From NCBI RefSeq assembly GCF_017309385.1, contig NZ_JAFJMJ010000002.1:2542001-2606000 (forward strand): a DNA stretch of 64,000 nt, written 5' to 3'. The notes under the pieces are model-generated. The model had not been told where the DNA came from, did no database searches, and saw only the letters and a program-made list of their open reading frames with translations. The first letter of the stretch is position 1. Each line of letters begins with the position of its first letter. The translations under genes and the position numbers were made by a program. The DNA comes from Amycolatopsis sp. 195334CR (GTDB lineage: Bacteria; Actinomycetota; Actinomycetes; Mycobacteriales; Pseudonocardiaceae). Below, in pieces: positions 59,476-64,000 of this stretch.

Positions 59476-60246
59476 GTGGTGAAGCCGGACGACGGCGGCG
59501 GCATCCGCGCGGTCAGCCGCGCCTGGCAGGTGCTGCGGGCGTTCTCGCCGGAGCACATGTCGCTGGGGGTGGCCGAGCTCGTGCGCGAGACCGGGTTGCC
59601 GAGGACGACCGTGCTGCGGCTGGTGGAAACCCTGGCCGCGGAAGGGCTGCTGGAGACCGGTGCCGACGGCCAGGTCCGGGTCGGCACCAGCCTGATCGGT
59701 TTCGCCGCGTTCGCCGAGGCCGCCTGGACGGTGCCCGCGGCTTCGCTGGCGCGCATGCGGGAATTGGCGGCGGAAACCGGCGAGACGGTCAGCCTGTATG
59801 TCCGGAAAGGACTGTCCAGGGTGGTCGTCGGCCAGGCACCCAGCCCGAACACGCTGCGGCACGTGGTGCAGCCGGGCGACGAACTGCCGTTGCACGTCGG
59901 GTCGGCGGCCTACGTCCTGCTCAGCCTGGAACCGGCCGGCGAGCGGGCGGACCTGCTCACGAGCATCGCCGAAGCGGCCGGTTCGGACGCCGCGAAACTG
60001 CGTGCCGGGGTGGACAAGGCCGCCGCCGAAGGCTGGAGCGTCAGCCACGGGCAACGCGAGCCGGGCAACAGCGGGCTCGCCGTGCCCATTCCCGCCGGTT
60101 CACGGGCTCCCGCGCGCCCGGTCGTGCTGGCGCTCGGCGGGCCCACTGTCCGTTTCGGCGAAGACCGCATTCCCGGGTTTGTCGCCGCGGTCCGCCGTTG
60201 CGCCGACGACCTCGCCCGCACCGGGCTGCCGCCCGCCCTGTACTGA
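59476..60246 (+). CDS. IclR-family transcriptional regulator
   Basis: 256 residues from GTG 59476 (GGAGGGGTT upstream). N-terminal winged helix (AVSRAWQVLRAFSPEHMSLG, then LVRETGLPRTTVLRLVETLA) and IclR effector domain (VSLYVRKGLSRVVVGQAP, LPLHVGSAAYVLLS). Divergent from tctCBA and upstream of the RraA-like and dehydrogenase genes, so it is the likely local regulator responding to the imported acid or an intermediate. Confidence 0.88.
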   Translation: MVKPDDGGGIRAVSRAWQVLRAFSPEHMSLGVAELVRETGLPRTTVLRLVETLAAEGLLETGADGQVRVGTSLIGFAAFAEAAWTVPAASLARMRELAAETGETVSLYVRKGLSRVVVGQAPSPNTLRHVVQPGDELPLHVGSAAYVLLSLEPAGERADLLTSIAEAAGSDAAKLRAGVDKAAAEGWSVSHGQREPGNSGLAVPIPAGSRAPARPVVLALGGPTVRFGEDRIPGFVAAVRRCADDLARTGLPPALY

Positions 60247-60265
60247 CCGCTTTTCGAGGAGGATC

Positions 60266-60844
60266 GTGGATTTCCCAGCTCCCGCCGCCCTGCCGGTGGC
60301 CACCGTGTCCGACGCGATGGACCGGTTCGGCGTCGCCGATCGCATCCGTCCACTGTGGCCTGGAGCGGTGTTGTCCGGGCCCGCGTTCACGGTGTGGACG
60401 CGGCCGGGTGACAACCAGGGCCTGCACGCGGCGTTCGAGACGATCCGCCGCGGTGAGGTGCTCGTGGTCAACGGCGGTGGTGACGAGACCAGGGCGCTGA
60501 TCGGCGAACTCGTCGTGCAGAAGGCGCTCGCGCTGGAGATCGGCGGCATCGTGCTCGACGGCGCGGCCAGGGACGTGACCGAACTGGCCGCGCTCGGCGT
60601 GCCGGTGTTCGCCCGCGCGGTCACCCCGGCGGGGCCGTGGAAGACCGGGCCGTACCGGATCGGCGGCACGATCGCCGTCGGCGGGGTGCCGGTGAGCCAG
60701 GGCGACTGGGTGCTCGGTGACGACGACGGCGTGGCCGTCGTGCCCGCCGCCGAGGTCGGTGACGTCGTGGCCGCCGCGCGCAAGTTGCTCGAAGGCGAGG
60801 CGCGGCGGCGCGCTGCGAACCAGCGGTTGGTGCCGCGTGGCTGA
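60266..60844 (+). CDS. RraA-like protein (HMG/oxaloacetate aldolase superfamily)
   Basis: 192 residues from GTG 60266 (GAGGAGGA upstream). The sequence has VATVSDAMDRFGVADRI, the glycine-rich EVLVVNGGGDETRALIGELV and GIVLDGAARDVTELAALGVP (with the conserved DG..RD), followed by YRIGGTIAVGGVPVSQGDWV. These pieces match the RraA / 4-hydroxy-4-methyl-2-oxoglutarate aldolase fold. In this catabolic context an aldolase or decarboxylase on an oxo-acid is likelier than an RNase E inhibitor. Overlaps the next gene by 8 bp. Confidence 0.8.
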   Translation: MDFPAPAALPVATVSDAMDRFGVADRIRPLWPGAVLSGPAFTVWTRPGDNQGLHAAFETIRRGEVLVVNGGGDETRALIGELVVQKALALEIGGIVLDGAARDVTELAALGVPVFARAVTPAGPWKTGPYRIGGTIAVGGVPVSQGDWVLGDDDGVAVVPAAEVGDVVAAARKLLEGEARRRAANQRLVPRG

Positions 60845-61748
60845 CCGCCCGGTCGTCTGGATCCCGCGTCCGGTGCACACCGACGCGCTGGACATGCTGC
60901 GGGAACGCACCGAGGTCCGCCTCGGTTACGGTGACGACGAAACCACGTTCGACGAGGTGTCCGGCCGGGTCGGCGCGATCCTGCTGCGCACGGTCCGGGT
61001 CGACGGCGACATGATGCGCCGGGCGCCCGCGCTCCGGATCGTCGCCCGCCACGGCGTCGGCGTCGACACGGTGGACCTGGAGACGGCACGCGAACTCGGC
61101 ATCACCGTCACGACCACGCCGACGGCCAACACACAGTCCGTCGCCGAGCACACGATCGCGCTGCTGCTCGCGGTCCGCCGGGGCATCGGCATGGTGGTCC
61201 GGGGCGACGGCGCCGCGCGCGCCGCCATCCACGGCCGCGAACTCGCCGGTTCCACGCTGGGCCTCGTCGGCTGCGGGCGGATCGCGTCACGGGTGGCGCA
61301 CATCGCCCGGCACGGGTTCGACATGCGCGTGCTGGGCCACGACCCGATGCTCACCGCCGAGCAGATCGTCGCCGCCGGGGCCGAACCCCGCACGCTCGAG
61401 GCGCTGCTGGCCGAATCCGAGGTGGTCAGCCTCCACGTGCCGCTGACCGACGCCACCCGCGGCCTGATCGGCCTGCGCGAACTGCTGACCATGCCGCCCG
61501 GCGGGGTCGTGCTGAACACCTCGCGCGGCGGCACGCTGGACGAGCACGCGTTGCTTTCCGTGCTGCGCCAAGGACACCTGGCCGGTGCGGGGCTCGATGT
61601 CACGACCGTCGAGCCGCTGCCCGCCGACCACCCGCTGCGCGGTGACCCGTCGGTGGTGATCACCCCGCACGTCGGCGCGCAGACCGCCGAGGCCCTGCGC
61701 CGGATGGCCACCGAGGCGGCGACCCGGATCCTGGAGCACCTCGGCTGA
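60837..61748 (+). CDS. D-2-hydroxyacid dehydrogenase (phosphoglycerate dehydrogenase-like)
   Basis: 303 residues from GTG 60837. NAD-binding GSTLGLVGCGRIASRVAHIA; catalytic Arg in VVLNTSRGGTLDEHAL, Glu in the TTVEPLPADHPL region and His in VVITPHVGAQTAEAL. LRIVARHGVGVDTVDLETAR is also typical of the family. It would oxidise or reduce a 2-hydroxy/2-oxo acid. Overlap with the RraA-like gene and shared strand with IclR suggest a role in the same pathway. Confidence 0.86.
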   Translation: MADRPVVWIPRPVHTDALDMLRERTEVRLGYGDDETTFDEVSGRVGAILLRTVRVDGDMMRRAPALRIVARHGVGVDTVDLETARELGITVTTTPTANTQSVAEHTIALLLAVRRGIGMVVRGDGAARAAIHGRELAGSTLGLVGCGRIASRVAHIARHGFDMRVLGHDPMLTAEQIVAAGAEPRTLEALLAESEVVSLHVPLTDATRGLIGLRELLTMPPGGVVLNTSRGGTLDEHALLSVLRQGHLAGAGLDVTTVEPLPADHPLRGDPSVVITPHVGAQTAEALRRMATEAATRILEHLG

Positions 61749-61749
61749 C

Positions 61750-63582
61750 CTACTGGGGTTTCGGCAGTTTCGGCAGGATCGAGCCGACCACCGTGCGCAC
61801 CTGCTCGCAGGGATTCCCGCCATCCAGTCCGTTGCCCCCCACCGAGAGGTACTCGGCGTCACCGTCGGGGAGCAGGCGGTGCTGCCAGGTCACCCGGCAA
61901 CTGCTCGGGCCGGTCTCCGACTTCTCGCCGGTCAGCCCACCGCCCAGGTCGATCGTCTCCCCGGTGGCGACGTACAGGCTGCGCTTCACCTCGACGGTCA
62001 GGGTGTTGCTCCCGTTGACCCACTCGCAGGTCCGCAACGACTTCACCCGGGGCTTCCCGCCGTTCAGCGCGCCTTCGGCCACGGCGGCGTCGGGCAGCGC
62101 GCACGGGTCCAGCGGCAGCACGCTGGCCGGGTCCGCCGGGCGGTCGACCTCGGCGGTGCGCAGGCGCGTCAGCGCCGCGGAAAGCGCGCTGTCGGCGATG
62201 GCGCACGGATCACCGGCCTTGGTCGCGTTGTAGATCATCACGTGGAGCTGCGGTTGCGTGGGCAGCAGAACGAGCGAATCGCAGCCGCCGCTGAAGGTCA
62301 TGCGCTGCAGTGCCATGCCCTCGGCGGACCGGTTGGCCTGGCCGACATCGCCGTTGGGCACCGGGTCGCCGAGCTGGAGTTCGAAGTCAATGCCATCGCC
62401 GCCATCGCCGCGGGAGTAGTAGCAGCGGTTCGGCTGGATCGGGTTCGATTCCGGTTCCAGCGTGCCGAGATCGGCGGTGAAGTCGCCGTCGAGCACCTGG
62501 CACGGATCGACGCGCCGCAGCCGGTCGAGGGTGAGCGCCTCGGTCATCGGCAGCGCGGTGACGCCGGGGTCGTCCGGTCCGCGCGTCGCGATGATCGCGG
62601 TGGTGAGCGCCGCGACCAGGGCGACCACGACCCCCGCCACGGCCCAGCGCAGCCAGATCCTGGGTGGGCGCGGGGGTGGTCGCCAGGCCGGGAGCGGCAG
62701 GGACAGTGCTGCGCGCACTTCCGCGTCCTGCTGCTGGATCCGCGCGTGGACCGCGGGCGGCCACGGGGCGGCTGAGGCCGGGGCCCGGCCGAGGAAGTCC
62801 AGCACCTGCTCGGGTGTGGGCCGGAGAGCCGGGTCCTTGGCCAGGCACGGCTCCGCCAGCACGCGGATCTCCGCCGGCACGGTGGTGAGATCCGGTTCGG
62901 TGTGCACGACGTTGTAGAGCGTCTGGGCCGCGGCCGTGCCGGTGAACGGGCCCTGCCCGGTGGCCGCCATGACCAGCACGGCACCGAGGGAGAACATGTC
63001 GCTGGCCGCGGTGACCTGCCCGCCCCCGGCCTGTTCCGGGGACATGAACGCGGGCGAGCCGATGATCGAGCCGGTGCCGGTGAGTTCGTGGCCGTCCTCG
63101 ATCGCCCTGGCGATGCCGAAGTCGATCACCCGCGGCCCGTCCGCGGTGAGCAGGATGTTGCTGGGCTTGAGATCGCGGTGGACCAGCGCGGCGCGGTGGA
63201 TCTCGGTCAGCGCCGCGGCCAGCCCGGCGGCTAGGCGGCGCACGGCCCCCACCGGCAGCGGGCCGAGCGCGTCCACCGCCTCCCGCAGCGACGGCCCGGT
63301 GACGAAAACCGAGGCGAGCCAAGGCGTTTCGGCTTCCGGGTCGGCGTCCATCACCGCCGCGGTGTAGGCGCCGGAGACCAGCCGCGAAGCGGTCACCTCA
63401 CGCCGGAACCGTTCGCGGAAACCGGTGTCGTGCACGAAGTGCGGGTGCAGTTGCTTGACCGCGACCAGCCGGCCGTCGGGCGCGAGGCCGAGCACGACGC
63501 GGCCCATGCCGCCCTCGCCGAGCGCGGCGATGATCCGGTAGGGGCCGAGCTGGCGGGGTTCGCGGGGGTCCAGTGGTTCCAC
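61750..63582 (-). CDS. Transmembrane Ser/Thr protein kinase with Cys-containing extracellular domains
   Basis: 610 residues. The kinase domain is complete: glycine loop LGEGGMGRVV (21-30), Lys43 in VAVKQL, Glu62, HRDLKPSN (135-142) and DFG (154-156), with GSPAFMSPEQ at the activation-loop end. One membrane helix (about 312-333) separates it from ~275 extracellular residues with two related halves: VDPCQVLDGDF and LDPCALPDAAV each begin a domain with later Cys. No PASTA repeats. This part probably senses an extracellular signal. A gene with a related extracellular domain follows at the window end. Confidence 0.88.
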   Translation of the reverse strand: MEPLDPREPRQLGPYRIIAALGEGGMGRVVLGLAPDGRLVAVKQLHPHFVHDTGFRERFRREVTASRLVSGAYTAAVMDADPEAETPWLASVFVTGPSLREAVDALGPLPVGAVRRLAAGLAAALTEIHRAALVHRDLKPSNILLTADGPRVIDFGIARAIEDGHELTGTGSIIGSPAFMSPEQAGGGQVTAASDMFSLGAVLVMAATGQGPFTGTAAAQTLYNVVHTEPDLTTVPAEIRVLAEPCLAKDPALRPTPEQVLDFLGRAPASAAPWPPAVHARIQQQDAEVRAALSLPLPAWRPPPRPPRIWLRWAVAGVVVALVAALTTAIIATRGPDDPGVTALPMTEALTLDRLRRVDPCQVLDGDFTADLGTLEPESNPIQPNRCYYSRGDGGDGIDFELQLGDPVPNGDVGQANRSAEGMALQRMTFSGGCDSLVLLPTQPQLHVMIYNATKAGDPCAIADSALSAALTRLRTAEVDRPADPASVLPLDPCALPDAAVAEGALNGGKPRVKSLRTCEWVNGSNTLTVEVKRSLYVATGETIDLGGGLTGEKSETGPSSCRVTWQHRLLPDGDAEYLSVGGNGLDGGNPCEQVRTVVGSILPKLPKPQ

Positions 63583-63591
63583 GGGCCGTTC

Positions 63592-64000
63592 CTAGGGTTT
63601 CGGGAGTCGCGGGAGCACGACCTGGCGTGCCTGCTGGACCTTCTGGCACGCCTGGTCCATGGCCTGACCGCTACCGGGGATCACCATCAGCTCGACGCTC
63701 TCGCCGTCCCGCGCGCCGGTCTGCCGGTGTGCCCAGGCCAGTGCGCAGCCGGACTGGCCGTCCTCGTTGTTCCGCGGCGTCGGTGCCGTCGACACCGGGA
63801 TGCCGTTGACCAGCCGCACCGCGAGGGAGCCGGTGCCTTCGTACCGGCATTCGCGCAGTCCTCTGTAGACGGTGTTGCGCAGGGGCTCGACGAACCGGTC
63901 CGCCTCGGCGGGTGCGAGCAGCGCGCAGGGATCGAGCGCGGCCACGGTGCCCGGCGGGAGGTCGCGGTCGTGGCCACCGGCGCGCAGTTGCCGCACGGCG
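63592..64000 (-). CDS. C-terminal part of a protein with the same kind of extracellular domain, cut by window end
   Basis: At least 136 residues to the stop at 63592; the frame is open to base 64000. AALDPCALLAPAEADRFVEP, then GLRECRYEGTGSLAVRLVNG and ending VVLPRLPKP resembles the second extracellular half of the adjacent kinase (LDPCALPDAAV ... LPKLPKPQ). It is probably the end of a second kinase or of a secreted paralogue, arranged in tandem on the same strand. The N-terminal part lies outside the window. Confidence 0.75.
   Translation of the reverse strand, partial: AVRQLRAGGHDRDLPPGTVAALDPCALLAPAEADRFVEPLRNTVYRGLRECRYEGTGSLAVRLVNGIPVSTAPTPRNNEDGQSGCALAWAHRQTGARDGESVELMVIPGSGQAMDQACQKVQQARQVVLPRLPKP

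Overview
The window is high-GC DNA with actinomycete gene style: many GTG starts, stop/start overlaps of a few bases, type VII secretion-associated proteins, EspC/EspG-like and YbaB-like genes, a PASTA-less membrane Ser/Thr kinase, and NB-ARC/TPR proteins. A filamentous actinomycete, probably of the Pseudonocardiaceae type, is the best guess; genus cannot be fixed from the sequence alone. About 1-44.6 kb is a patchwork accessory (defence/conflict) island with many broken genes. About 44.6-64 kb reads as an intact chromosomal metabolic region.

Accessory half, left to right. (1) 1-6231: three tandem NB-ARC/TPR (bacterial NLR) genes, the first cut by the window edge. The second and third are each preceded by a small two-helix membrane protein. 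The membrane proteins end in, and the NLRs begin with, the same short motif (RIYQAxGDMTI), which looks like an NLR/effector amyloid-type signalling pair; the second membrane protein has lost the motif by a one-base frameshift. (2) 6.6-13.3 kb: relics (coiled-coil protein copy, Tn3 transposase fragment), a zinc/coiled-coil protein, an XRE-ImmA/IrrE protease with partner, and a frameshifted AlbA/Schlafen-type protein. (3) 14.2-16.6 kb: a short helicase-nuclease protein and a HAD-like protein. (4) 16.9-23.4 kb: a YbaB - EspC-like - polymorphic toxin - SitI3-like immunity operon, and an EspG-like/PPE-like set. (5) 24-31.6 kb: endonuclease VII, a second zinc/coiled-coil protein with striking upstream palindromes, then an unusual cluster: a 5-hmdU-kinase/thymine-pyrophosphorylase-type helical protein, a thymidylate-synthase-like protein, ImmA/IrrE, XRE, acyl carrier protein and MazG-C-like protein. 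This suggests a cellular pathway resembling phage thymine hypermodification. (6) 32.1-34.2 kb: a Septu-like ATPase + HNH pair. (7) 34.3-36.1 kb: a tyrosine recombinase and a Trypco1-like protein. (8) 37.7-44.2 kb: a Tn7/Tn5053-like set with a TnsB-type DDE transposase, two paralogous TniB/TnsC-type ATPases and two unrecognised proteins.

Chromosomal half. 44.6-47.3 kb holds a large LuxR-type ATPase regulator divergent from a cupin and a DUF4287 protein; then a secreted GH5 glycosidase; a zinc alcohol dehydrogenase in operon with an SsuABC-type ABC importer; and a PEBP-like exported protein. 54.4-61.7 kb is a carboxylate uptake and catabolism cluster: TctCBA, family III CoA-transferase and a citrate-synthase/citryl-CoA-lyase-like enzyme on one strand, and IclR regulator, RraA-like protein and D-2-hydroxyacid dehydrogenase on the other. 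The window ends in a transmembrane Ser/Thr kinase and the 3' end of a gene with a related extracellular domain.

All family names come from reading the protein sequences by eye; no database search was run. No rRNA, convincing tRNA or CRISPR array was seen.
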